Of a stretch of 64,000 nt of DNA, positions 35,601-44,975 are shown piece by piece; the stretch's first letter is position 1; the number at the start of each line of letters is the position of its first letter. Below the pieces are notes generated by a model. It saw only the letters and a list, made by a program, of their open reading frames with translations, did not search any database and was not told where the DNA came from. The DNA comes from Lepus europaeus (taxonomy: Eukaryota; Chordata; Mammalia; Lagomorpha; Leporidae), in NCBI RefSeq assembly GCF_033115175.1, contig NC_084840.1, positions 76,275,179-76,339,178 on the forward strand. The letters are read 5' to 3'. The position numbers and the translations under genes were made by a program.

Positions 35601-36215
35601 AGTGTTAAGATCATCCTGTCTAATAAAGGGCTATCATTTCAGGAATTCTATTCTAACCAGATACTCTAAGTTCTCTTGGCACCTTTAACAAACTTTCTAA
35701 AAATCAAAGTTCTAAATTCTCTAAACTTTTGGTATCTTCAAAAGGGCCCCTGGAGATATCAAAAGATATATCTCTCATCTTACAGAGATAATAACCAATT
35801 GGGATGTTTAAAAGTGCTGCCAAGATGTAAAACGATTCAGCCCTCTACTAAAATTCCTCACAACCCACAGGAACAGGCTATGGTGGAAAAAAAAAATAAA
35901 AAACAAAACAAAACAAAAAAAAACACATCAATGCCTCAGAAAACAGTTATTAAAACAAAAAGGGGGAGTGGCTACCCCCCATCTACAGTTCCATAAGGCC
36001 TTGTTTACTATCAATATTTTAGATTTTTCGAAAGGGTCAAGGGAGTCAAGGTTCCAAAAACATTGGGGACATTTAACCGCTAAACCTCAGATGCTCATTA
36101 GATGGAGAGACCCTCTCACCCGACTCTGGAGAGGGCCTGACCCACTGATTCAGTTGGGAAGAGGATTTGGCTGTGTGTTCCCCATAGGGGAGTTGACTCC
36201 AATTTGAATACCGGC
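35600..36215 (+). pseudogene. ERV pol integrase remnant
   Basis: Broken integrase-like sequence in several frames. 'SNKGLSFQEFYSNQ' near 35620-35660 fits the core region around the second catalytic aspartate, with the aspartate lost. 'IPHNPQEQAMVE' at about 35853-35888 fits the core NPQ...E block. 'HKALFTINILDFSKG' and 'QKHWGH' (35985-36070) and a C-terminal DNA-binding-like 'WRDPLTRLWRGPDPLI' to 'GFGCVFPIGE' (36100-36200) follow. An A-rich expansion at 35886-35926 and frameshifts disable it. The 'AAAACAAAAAGGGGGAG' at about 35954-35970 resembles a polypurine tract inside pol. Confidence 0.7.
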
Positions 36216-36476
36216 CAGAAATATCAGGCCTATGCCCGATGCAAGTAACAACCCACCCAGGGAGCGGTTTGCCCCTGAGGGAGATCCCCTTGTCTTTCCT
36301 CTTCCAGAAACAGATGGAGATCCAGAGGCAGGTGATGATGCGGATGCTACTCTTCACTGTGATCCTGACAAGAAGTGCCCAGCCCAGTGACAGGGGATTC
36401 AATGACCCAAACGTGATCATCAAAACACTTCAGGAGGACCTAAAAAAGACGAAGAGAACTCCAAGAAAGCCCCATT

Positions 36477-36644
36477 TGGATGGGCCTTAATGGACTCTTT
36501 CCCTACCTCTTCTCTCTTCTTGGACTGCTTCTCACCCTGCTTTTAATCCTTGCTATTGGCCCATGCATAATGAATAGGCTTATACAGTTTATACAACAGC
36601 ACATAGAGGCAACAAGGGTAAGACAGGTTGAGGTTCATTACTAG
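36477..36644 (+). pseudogene. ERV env transmembrane-subunit C-terminus
   Basis: A frame of 55 codons ending at TAG 36642-36644. It has a leucine-rich membrane span ('GLLLTLLLILAIG' near residues 16-28), then 'PCIMNRLIQFIQQHIEATR', a layout typical of the end of the membrane anchor and start of the cytoplasmic tail of type-D / gamma-type TM subunits. The rest of env (surface subunit, fusion region) is missing, so no functional envelope can be made. Confidence 0.75.
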
Positions 36645-36711
36645 AGGCTGCTAGCCACAGAGGGCTATGATCCCCTGAACTGGAGAAGTGTCCCCGGTGC
36701 TCTCCACATTG

Positions 36712-36927
36712 CCAATGACGGGTAAGATTCCGGATGGACCGGAACAACCTAAGACAGGCGGTGGAGAAAGCTCACCACGCTCCCATAATAACAAGTCACG
36801 CGACACCCCAAGACGGGTAAAGCACCCAGCGTCCTGCACCAACCTAAGACAGGGCTCATGGCCAAGCTGCCTGGGTTACCAATGACGGGTAAGGGCAAGG
36901 ACGGCCAGGGGCAACCTAAGACAGGGA
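36712..36927 (+). promoter_or_regulatory. CTE-like RNA export element with three motif pairs
   Basis: Between env and the polypurine tract two short motifs alternate three times. The first type is AATGACGGGTAAG (36714-36726), AAGACGGGTAAA (36810-36821) and AATGACGGGTAAG (36881-36893). The second type is AACCTAAGACAGG at 36746-36758, 36841-36853 and 36913-36925. These are the two strands of the internal loop of the constitutive transport element of type-D simian retroviruses, which recruits NXF1/TAP to export unspliced RNA. The position (env - CTE - 3' LTR) also matches. That element has two such loops; here there is material for three. The fold was not computed. Confidence 0.8.
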
Positions 36928-36936
36928 CCGCGTGCT

Positions 36937-36954
36937 AAAACAAAAAAGGGGGAA
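36937..36954 (+). promoter_or_regulatory. Polypurine tract
   Basis: AAAACAAAAAAGGGGGAA immediately precedes the 3' LTR TG at 36957. It is the plus-strand primer site for reverse transcription. Confidence 0.85.
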
Positions 36955-36956
36955 TA

Positions 36957-37367
36957 TGTGGGGAAATTAGTTACATGATGGACCCCAGGGGAAGTAAGGT
37001 GGGTGGAATCCAAAGTTGTTTACCACTAAAACTGATTGGTTGCACAACATCAGGGGAGGTAACAAAACTAGTAACAAGTGTATAGACATATGGCTAGTCC
37101 TATAGAAAGCCCCCCGTAAGGTGAATTTTTTTTTTTTGTAAGGTGAATTTTTAAGTGGTTGGCTGGTCCTTAGCCCTGCCCCAATGACTCTGCAGTTTTG
37201 TACTATAAAATGTTCTATTTCTCAGGAAGTAAATGAGTCCTTGCTAGACTTGGCTCCCCGCTGCGTCTGATTGTCTCCGGGATCGGGAGGCTGGGGAACG
37301 GACGAGCTGCGCACTCACCTTTCCTCGGACCCAGTCCATCCTTGTACGGGTGGACTAAGACCCAGCA
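36957..37367 (+). mobile_element. Class II ERV 3' LTR
   Basis: A 411-bp LTR with TG...CA ends, nearly identical to the 5' LTR. I counted five substitutions by eye. One 22-base insertion at about 37125-37147 is a local duplication of 'GTAAGGTGAATTTTT' with extra T residues. The low LTR divergence (about 1.3% outside the indel) points to a fairly recent integration. L1 ORF1 sequence resumes at 37368. Confidence 0.96.
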
Positions 37368-37780
37368 CTTTCCTGTGCTCTGTCTTCTAAATCCGATATT
37401 CTCTCTTCTGCTTCACCCATTCTGTTTTTAAGGCTCTCTAATGTGTTTGTCATTTGATCTATTGAATTCTTCATTTCATTATGGTTTGTCGTCACTATCA
37501 CAGTTTCTTGTTCTACTAGTTGTTTCATTTCATTTTGATTCCTCCTTAATATTTCATTTTCACGAGAGAGATTTTCTATCTTGTCCATTAAGGATTTCTG
37601 TAGTTCAATAATTTGTTTTTGAGAACTTCTTAATGTTCTTATCAATTTTTTGAGATCCGCTTCTTGTATTTCTTCTATCTCATCATCTTCATAATCTTGA
37701 ATTGGGGTGTCTTTTTCATTTGGGGGCATCATAGTGTCTTCCTTGTTCTTGTTACCTCGGTTTTTGTGTTTGTTTGGCAT

Positions 37781-38822
37781 ATTGGAGATATTCTTTGGTT
37801 TCCTCATTGTGATGTTTTTTCTTTTTATATTATGACTCTAGATTAAGTGGACTGTCTGCTTTCGATGGAGTCTTAGAGGCTTGAGATGGGTGTGGCCTGA
37901 GAGCTCTGTTTGGTTCCTCATGGTTAAGGGTGTGCTCAAGGTGACATTCCCAGGTTAGGCGTGGTAAATCTCTCTTTTTTACTTTCTTTTTTTTTTTTTT
38001 TGATTCAAAAGGGATGTTATTCCGCACAGCTGAACTGAATTGGAGGTCGTTAGCAGGTGACTGATATACACACAGGAACTAGAGTTTGGAAGCTCTTTCC
38101 CAAGGACCACACAGGGAATCTGTGCTGCCCTCAGTGTGGGCTCAAATTCTCCTGCAGTCTCCCACTTGGTTGCCAAGGCTACCGAACTGTAGTGTCTCTG
38201 GAGAGCACTCACGTGAATTCTGTGAGTTCTCTCCCCACCATCTACTTCTTCACAGTCTCAGTTCACCAGCACCACACATCCATTAGGTCCTAATCTCCTG
38301 TTATTTCATCCCCCCAGAGTCAGGTTTTTCTGCTAGGCTGAGGGCCGGTGCAGTCCTGAGGTCGCCCTGCTTATGACGTATGTCCAAAATGGCGCCTGAT
38401 CTTTGTCTTGCCTGCCTTTGAGAGGTGAGGTGACCAGAGAGAGAGAAACTCGTGTCCGTATTGGTCACCTTTTTTTCTCTCTGTCTCTTCTAGTTAGCCT
38501 GGTGAACTTTTCCCCACGGAGTTTCAATCCTCCTTCCATCTAGTCTCCTCTTTCTGCTTTCCCGCTGGTTTCTCAGGCTATTGAGGTTCGGCTCACCTCA
38601 CTTTCCAGCACTTGTGTGTTGAGTCTTCCGCTGGAGTCCTGAACTATGGGCTCCCACGCTCTCCACGCAGGTCCTCTGTGAATCACTAGTTCCAGAAGAG
38701 TTTCCTCTGCTTGTTCTTCCTCTACTCTTCCTTGAACCTGCAGTATCTCCACTTTTCTTAAACTGTCTCTCCCCGGACTATCAGTGTGCTCCCTTCCTAG
38801 TCCGCCATCTTTCCACTCCCCC
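37781..38822 (-). promoter_or_regulatory. L1 5' UTR (minus strand) with YY1-like site
   Basis: About 1.04 kb upstream of ORF1, ending at 38822. The first bases in L1 orientation include AAGATGGCGG (38811 down to 38802), a YY1-type core. A similar site at the same place in human L1 sets the transcription start. This 5' UTR differs in sequence from the GC-richer one at 43253, so two promoter types are represented. Confidence 0.75.
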
Positions 38823-39291
38823 GGTATATAGCTCTTTGATAGCCTGCATGTACCTTTATTAGTTGTGTATTAAATATATAGATTAATTTTGGTTATTCTA
38901 ACAATATTAGATCATCCAATTCATAAGTAAATATCTAAATTATTTAGATCTTAGATCCCATAACTAGTATTTTGTAGTTTTTAACATACAGATTCTATAG
39001 ACATGTATAACAATTAAAAATTTCATTTAAAAAGTATTTTATTGAAAATTAGTGGCATATTTAATTGCAAAATTATAATTATATATACTTATGATGTACA
39101 GCATCATGCTTTGACATATGAATGCATTGAAGAATGGTTAACCTGAGCTTCTTGACAAATTATCTCGCATACTTATTGTTTTTCATGGCAAGACCATTGA
39201 AATCAACTATCCATGATTTTCAAGTGTATAATACATTCTTGTTAGCCATAGTCACCATGGTGTAGAATAGAGCATTTGAAATAATCAATTA

Positions 39292-39612
39292 GGGGCTTTC
39301 GCTGTGGGCAATGGGTTGAAGCCCCAGCCTGTAGCCCCAACATCCCATTTAGGTGCTGGTTCAAGTCCTGGCTGCTCTTCTTCCAATCCAGCTCTCTGCT
39401 ATGGTCTGGAAAAGCAGTAAAAGATGGCCAAAGTCCTTGGGCCCCTGTACCCATGTGGGAGACATGGAAGAAGCTCCTGTCTGCTGGCTTTGGATTAGCT
39501 CATCTTTGGCCATTGTGGTCATTTGGGGATTAAACCAGTTGAATGGAAGACCTCTCTCTCGCTGGCCATACCTCTCTCTGTAATTCTGTCTCTCAGAGTT
39601 AAAAATAAAACA
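39292..39612 (+). repeat. CSINE (intermediate)
   Basis: Plus copy with head 'GGGCTTTCGCTGTGGGC', body 'TTCCAATCCAGCTCTCTGC' and 'GACATGGAAGAAGCTCCTG', and tail 'AGTTAAAAATAAAACA'. Confidence 0.9.
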
Positions 39613-39862
39613 ATTATTTAAAACAGAAAGAAATCCTTATTCCTATTTAATTGAAGTTTTGAATACTTTGACCAACATCTCCCCAGACTCCCTAGGATCC
39701 AAGCCCGTGGTAACCACCATTCTATTCTATGCTTTTCTGAGTTCAACGGCTTTAGAGTCTGTATATAACTAGACACTGCAAAAATTGCTTTGCTCCTAAA
39801 TAAGTTTATTTTTAATTGCTGTTTTCACAAACTTTTTGAAATCACCTGTAGGGTAAAATCTT

Positions 39863-40202
39863 CTTTTTTTTGACAGGCAGAGTGGACAGTGAGAGAGAGA
39901 GAGAGACGGAGAGAAAGGTCTTCCTTCACTGTTGGTTCACCCTCCAATGACCACTGCAGCCAGCGTGCTGTGGCCAGTGCACCATGCTGATCCGAAGGCA
40001 GGAGCCAGGTGCTTCTCCTGGTCTCCCATGGGGTGCAGGGCCCAAGCACTTGGGCCATCCTCCACTGTACTCCTGGGCCACAGCAGAGAGCTGGACTGGA
40101 AGAGGGGCAACCGGGACAGAATCCGGCTCCCTGACCGGGACTAGAACCCGGTGTGCCGGCGCCGCAGGCAGAGGATTAGCCTATTGAGCTGTGGCGCTGG
40201 CC
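39863..40202 (-). repeat. CSINE (young)
   Basis: Reverse copy with T run, (GA)n block and complete head. Flanked by the perfect 13-bp duplication AGGGTAAAATCTT at 39850-39862 and 40203-40215. Confidence 0.96.
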
Positions 40203-40879
40203 AGGGTAAAATCTTATATTTGTGTGTGGTGGGGCTTGTTTTAATTAACACAACATCCTCCATGTTGTCACAAATAGCATACTTTTCTACCTTTTAAGGC
40301 TGAATAATATTCTGTTGTTTATATTTACCAAATTTTCTTCACTCATTCACCTAATAATAGACACTTAATTTGATTCTACATTATAGCAATATGAGTAACC
40401 CTGCAATAAACATGGAGTACTTGTATATTTTTGACATGTTGATTTCAGTTTTTTGGTTACACATCTAGTAGTGGAATTGTTAGATCATATAGTAGTTGCA
40501 TTTGTAATCTTTTTTTGAGTAACATCCATAGTGTTTTGACTGTCCTTGGCCTGTGGTGTACTGTTGGCATCTTGGTGAAAAACCAATCGAAATAAATTCT
40601 AGAGGAGCTGGAGGAGGATGGTGGCCACGAGGCTCATCACAGACAACACAGTGGTGAGGTCCCTGAGCCAGGTGAGTGCTGAGGTGGCAGTGGCAGGGCC
40701 TCATGTGCGGCAGGACAGCCTGGGAGTCAGTCTCCCTCCAGTTCCCGGGAAGCATGCCATCAGCCAGCAAGGAAGCAAGAACAGCAGAGGTAGAGGCTCC
40801 AACATGTCTCTCTGTCCCCTGCCTGAGGCCAGAGAGGCCAGGCGGCCAGGGCTGCTGGAGGGATGTCCACTGCCGGAGA

Positions 40880-41371
40880 ATGATAATTCTTTTCACCAGG
40901 ACATGGAGACTGTTTCATCACCAGGAGTACAAAGTTAAAATTGTTGGTGTGGATAATGCAGGGGAAACTACCATCCTTTAGCAGTTTTTTGAAGTTGTAC
41001 ATACATGCCCTACAATAGGAAGCAATGTAGAAGAGACAGTGATTAATAATACACATTTCCTAATGTGGGATATTGGTGGCCAAGAATCTCTTCATTCTTC
41101 CTGAAATGCTTATCATACTAACAAAGAGTTTGCAATAGTTGTGGACAGTACAGAGAGAGGAGAACACTATAAAATGTTAGCACATGAGGACTTCAGGAAA
41201 GCTGGATTGCTGATTTTTGCTAATAAACAAGATGTTGAAGAATGCGAGATTGTACAAGTAACCTCTCAGTTTCTGAAACTGATGTCTATTAAAAATCACC
41301 AGTGTCATACCCAGGACTGCTGTGCTCTTACTGGTGAGGGATTGTGTCCATCACGACTTAAGATCAGATGA
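40880..41371 (+). pseudogene. ARL5A: Processed ARL5A pseudogene
   Basis: Intronless, broken copy of the small Arf-like GTPase ARL5A, a trans-Golgi GTPase. The start region 'ILFTRTWRLFHHQEYKV' (ATG at 40880) is followed by the P-loop region as 'VDNAGETTIL', where the nucleotide-binding lysine is Glu. Stops replace codons shortly after the P-loop (TAG at about 40979-40981) and after 'GGQESLHSS' (TGA at about 41102-41104). 'WDIGGQES', 'KMLAHEDF', '[10 protein letters not shown]' and '[10 protein letters not shown]' follow, and the end 'SRLKIR' points to ARL5A rather than ARL5B. In-frame losses remove a segment after 'VVDSTE' and one before 'SRLKIR'. It cannot encode a working GTPase. Confidence 0.9.
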
Positions 41372-42115
41372 TCTCTACTGACCTCTTCTTACAGACTTTG
41401 TGTAAACAGTGTGTTGGACTTTACCTAAAAACTGCAACATTTAATGGTTTACATATATTTATAATAAACTAATTTAAACTTCTATAAGAAGAAAAATTCC
41501 GATCACTTGTTTGAAAACACCTTCCAATTTACTTTCTCATTATTCCTTCCAAAGTAAGTTATGAAAGCTGTGACTGACATTTTTCTCCTAATGAATGCTC
41601 TCAGGACATTGTGTAGTCTGTGGTAAGTACAAAAGAAGAGGAATACATTTTGAACTTTTTAGAATTTTAGTATCAGTATAATCTTCCCTTGTTGAATGTT
41701 GTTATTTTCTTGTTCCATTAAGTCAAGCTACAAAGTACAGATACTAGGTTTCCAATATTTTAAAATGTAACATTGCTTATGAACAGAAATTTGTGTATGT
41801 ACTGTATATATACCTCAAGTCAAGTTAATGTCTTTCGTTTATGTGCTAAAGAAAAGCAAGTAAGGTAATAGTTAATAACATCCTTGGTTATAACCATAAT
41901 GAAATGAGCACTGGCATTGGTGGGAAGTGCCTTTTGTATGCTTCCTCTTTGTTCTCTGTATTGCACTAACCAGCCCCCAAATCATGGACCTGCTCTTAAA
42001 ACAAAGGAAAAGGAAAATTCAAAAGCTTGATAACTGTGTATCTCTCTCCTTTTTTTCCCAGTCCCACATATGAAAACATAATCCAACTACGTGGAATATG
42101 TTATCGGTATGCTCG
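41372..42115 (+). other. Probable 3' UTR of the ARL5A retrocopy, end uncertain
   Basis: Continuous AT-rich sequence without introns or repeats directly after the pseudogene stop. I infer it is copied 3' UTR. I could not find a convincing poly(A) tail or target-site duplication, so the right boundary is a guess. Confidence 0.4.
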
Positions 42116-42414
42116 GTAAGAATTACTAATGGACAGAATTGTATAATGAGCAGTTAGCAGATTATTCTTTTTGTTGATCATTATGTCATCTAAATTGCTA
42201 ACCAAATTGTTAATTCATGAATCAGTCAATCATAAATTGTGATAAAATACTATCAAGGTTTTTCTTTTTAGTGTTAATTGAGTACTGGTAGGAAACATGT
42301 CCACCTAGAGAAGTAATGCTCTATGAATACTATTAAATCAAATCATTTAGCTATAAAGATAAATTCTTAGATTTATTTCTGGGATCTCTATTCTGTTGCA
42401 TTTCTTCATGTTTT

Positions 42415-43236
42415 CTTTTTTTTTAAGCAAGTACCATGATGCTTTGATGACTGTTGCTTTGTAGTATATTTTAAAGTCAGTTAGTGTTCCTCTTTTTGCT
42501 CAGGATTGCTTTAACATTTATATGGGATATGGAGTTCCATCTGAATTTCAGAGGAGTTCCTTTAAGTTCTATGAAAAATGTCATTGAGATTTTGGTAGAG
42601 ATTGCCATGAAATTGTAGATAATTTCAGGTGGTATGAGAATTTTAAAAATTTAATTCTTCCAATTCACAAACAGGAAATATATTTCCATTTGTTTAAGTC
42701 ATCCTCAGGTTCTTTCACTGATACATGATAGTTTTTACTGGACAGGTCTTTCACCACATTGGTTAAGCTTACTGCTAAATTTTAAGGTATTATAAATAGT
42801 ATTGTTTTGCCGGCGCTGCGGCTCACTAGGCTAATCCTCCGCCTTGCGGCGCTGGCACACCGGGTACTAGTCCTGGTCGGGGCACCGATCCTGTCCCGGT
42901 TGCCCCTCTTCCAGGCCAGCTCTCTGCTGTGGCCAGGGAGTGCAGTGGAGGATGGCCCAAGTGCTTGGGCCCTGCACCCCATGGGAGACCAGGAGAAGCA
43001 CCTGGTTCCTGCCATCGGATCAGCGCGATGCGCAGGTCGCAGCGCCAGCCGCGGCGGCAATTGGAGGGTGAACCAAAGGCAAACGGAAGACCTTTCTCTC
43101 TGTCTCTCTCTCTCACTATCCACTCTGCCTGTCAAAAAAATAAATAAATAAATAAAAAATAAATAAATAGTATTGTTTTCTTGATTTGTTAGCAGATCAC
43201 TTCTTGATGTGTTAATTCCATATGAAAGCATTCTTT
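42415..43236 (-). mobile_element. Old L1M ORF2 fragment, split by a CSINE
   Basis: Reverse-strand ancient L1 ORF2. 'AGTACCATGATGCTTTGATGA' near 42431 mirrors the 'TAWYWY' region of RT. 'TTAATTCTTCCAATTCACAAAC' near 42650 and 'TCTTTCACCACATTGGTTAAGC' near 42747 are conserved landmarks. The CSINE at 42809-43162 interrupts it and the young L1 at 43253 inserted just beyond it. Confidence 0.75.
42809..43162 (+). repeat. CSINE (young)
   Basis: GC-rich, nearly consensus-like plus copy with tail (AAATA)n. Flanked by the perfect 17-bp duplication ATAAATAGTATTGTTTT at 42792-42808 and 43163-43179. Confidence 0.98.
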
Positions 43237-43252
43237 AAAAATCTTTGTTTCC
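43237..43252. repeat. Target-site duplication, left copy, of the full-length L1
   Basis: AAAAATCTTTGTTTCC. The right copy at 55630-55645 reads AAAAATCTTTTTTTCC (15 of 16 identical). It frames the 43253-55629 insertion. Confidence 0.9.
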
Positions 43253-43938
43253 GGGGGCGGAGCCAAGATGGCGGATAGTGAGGACGTGCACCATTAGTCT
43301 GCGAAAAAAAAGTTTCATAAAAGTGGAATTACTGTAGCCTTAGGAAAAGACTCAAGAAAAAAACTGCAGAGGAAACGCTTCCGGATCTAGTGGACGTGAC
43401 ACAGAGGATCTACAGAGAGCCCACTGCGTGGAAACCCAACCGCGGGAACCGAGCTGCAGAGTCTCGCCAGCGCGGGAACCAGAGGTAAGACAAAAGCCTC
43501 AGAAACTCTCCTCCTCCCGCCTCCGCCTGCAGCTCTGCCGCGGCGGCGGCGGCGACGGCAGTGGCGGCAGCGTCCCGAGCGCCTCTCTCCACGGTCCCAG
43601 TCCCAGGGTGCGCGCGCAGGCACTACAGCGGCGGTGGCGGCGGCGGCCCGAGCGCAGGAACCAACGGGAGCCATTCGGAATTACTTCCCAACTGAGTTTA
43701 AAAAAAAAAAAATAGAGAGAGAGAGAGAGAGAGAGATCCAGCAAGGAGCAAGGAGAGTCACTTTTTGCAAAGCCTCAAACCTGAAGAATCAAGCAGAGCT
43801 CACTGGCCACACCCACCACAGCCTCTAAGGATCCATCAAAGCAGACAGCCCACCTAGAGGCATAGTATAACGAGAAAAAAACACCACAGCAAAAAACAAA
43901 ACAAAACAAAACAAAAAAAAACATAAATTATCTCCAAC
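43253..43938 (+). promoter_or_regulatory. L1 5' UTR with YY1-like site and GC-rich CpG segment
   Basis: Begins GGGGGCGGAGCC, then AAGATGGCGG (43265-43274), a YY1-type core at the position where human L1 has its start-determining YY1 site. A CpG-dense (CGG)-rich segment lies at about 43500-43680, followed by an A run and (GA)n at 43690-43737. It is an inferred internal Pol II promoter pointing towards ORF1, ORF2 and the nested HS2ST1 copy. Confidence 0.75.
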
Positions 43939-44975
43939 ATGCCAAACAACAAACGTAGAAGCAGAGTTAACAAGAGCAAGGAAGACACTATGATGCCCCC
44001 AAATGAACAAGACCCCCCAGTCCAAGATTATGAAGATGAGAGATAGAGGAAATGCAAGAAGCAGATCTCAAAAAATTGATAAGAACATTAAGAAGTTCTC
44101 AAAAACAAATTCTTGAACTACAGAAATCCTTAATGGACAAGATAGAATATCTCTCTCGTGAAAATGAAATATTAAGGAGGAATCAAAATGAAATGAAACA
44201 ACTAGTAGAACATGAAACTGTGATAGTGACAAGAAACCATAATGAAATGAAGAACTCAATAGATCAAATGACAAACACATTAGAAAGCCTTAAAAACACA
44301 ATGGGTGAAGCAGAAGAGAGAATATCGGAATTAGAAGACAGAGAACAGGAAAGGAAACAATCAAATCAAAGAAAAGAAGAAGAAATCAGAAATCTAAAAA
44401 ATACTGTCAGGAATCTACAGGATACTCTTAAAAAACCCAACATTCGGGTTCTAGGAGTACCTGAAGGCATGGAGAGAGAGAAAGGATTAGAAGGCCTTTT
44501 TAGTGAGATACTAGCAGAAAACTTCCCAGGTTTGGAGAAAGACAGAGACATCCTAATACAGGAAGCTCATAGAACCCCTAGTAAACATGACCAAAAGAGA
44601 TCCTCACCACGACACGTCGTAATCAAACTCACCACAGTGAAACACAAAGAAAAGATCCTAAAATGTGCAAGAGAGAAACGCCAGATTACTCTCAGAGGAT
44701 CTCCAATTAGACTCACAGCTGACTTCTCTTCAGAAACCCTACAAGCTAGGAGAGAATGGCGAGACATAGCCCAGGTGCTAAGAGAGAAAAACTGCCAGCC
44801 CAGAATATTATATCCTGCAAAGCTCTCATTTGTGAATGAAGGTGAAATAAAGACCTTTCACAGCAAACAGAAATTGAAAGAATTTGTCGCCACTCATCCA
44901 GCCCTGCAAAAGATGCTTAAAGATGTGTTACATACAGAAACACAGAAACACGGTCACCAATATGAAAGAAGGTAA
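43939..44975 (+). pseudogene. L1 ORF1p with a one-base frameshift
   Basis: ATG at 43939 ('MPNNKRRSRVNKSKED'). A single-base deletion in the acidic 'YEDDE' stretch at about 44037-44041 leads to a stop. From 44052 the frame is open for 307 codons: coiled coil (about 44080-44350), RRM region ('NIRVLGVPEGMEREKG', about 44435-44485) and C-terminal domain to 'ETQKHGHQYERR'. An internal Met at 44052 would lack only the short N-terminus, so this is a very recent loss. Confidence 0.93.

Larger units (their letters stand above)
31887..37780 (-). pseudogene. L1 ORF1p, split by provirus and CSINE
   Basis: The N-terminal part is 37780 down to 37368: start 'MPNKHKNRG', acidic 'YEDDEIEEIQEADLKKL', then coiled-coil heptads to 'ISDLED'. 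The middle part is 32880-32659 ('NQRKEEEIRNLKN', the RRM region 'PDIRVLGVPEGMEREKG' and 'GLEKDRDILVQEAHR'). The C-terminal part is 32275-31887, ending 'ETQKHGHQYERR' and stop. Each piece reads as L1 ORF1, but the two insertions destroy the gene. An open frame through the CSINE (32152-32937) is accidental. Confidence 0.92.
31844..38822 (-). mobile_element. L1 5' UTR and ORF1 (minus strand), interrupted by a CSINE and a provirus
   Basis: Reverse-strand L1 with its 5' end at about 38822 (reading CCGGGGGAGTGG then AAGATGGCGG). The 5' UTR runs to 37781. ORF1 starts at 37780 and its C-terminus ends at 31887. ORF1 is split by the provirus at 32881-37367 and by a CSINE at 32290-32644. Similarity to L1 stops at about 31844, just past ORF1, before any ORF2 sequence. 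Confidence 0.92.
39000..40540 (-). mobile_element. Old L1M fragments (3' UTR and ORF2 end), split by two CSINEs
   Basis: Reverse-strand ancient L1. Recognisable blocks are 'TAGCCATAGTCACCATGGTGTA' (39244-39265), 'CCAACATCTCCCCAGACTCC' and 'GTGGTAACCACCATTCTATTC' (39671-39728), and 'AAGGCTGAATAATATTCTG' (40298-40316). CSINEs at 39292-39612 and 39863-40202 interrupt it. Confidence 0.75.

Noticed and set aside
40618-40938. Frames of about 100-140 codons on both strands upstream of the ARL5A pseudogene
   Set aside because: They overlap the likely 5' UTR of the retrocopy or unassigned GC-rich sequence and match no protein I recognise.
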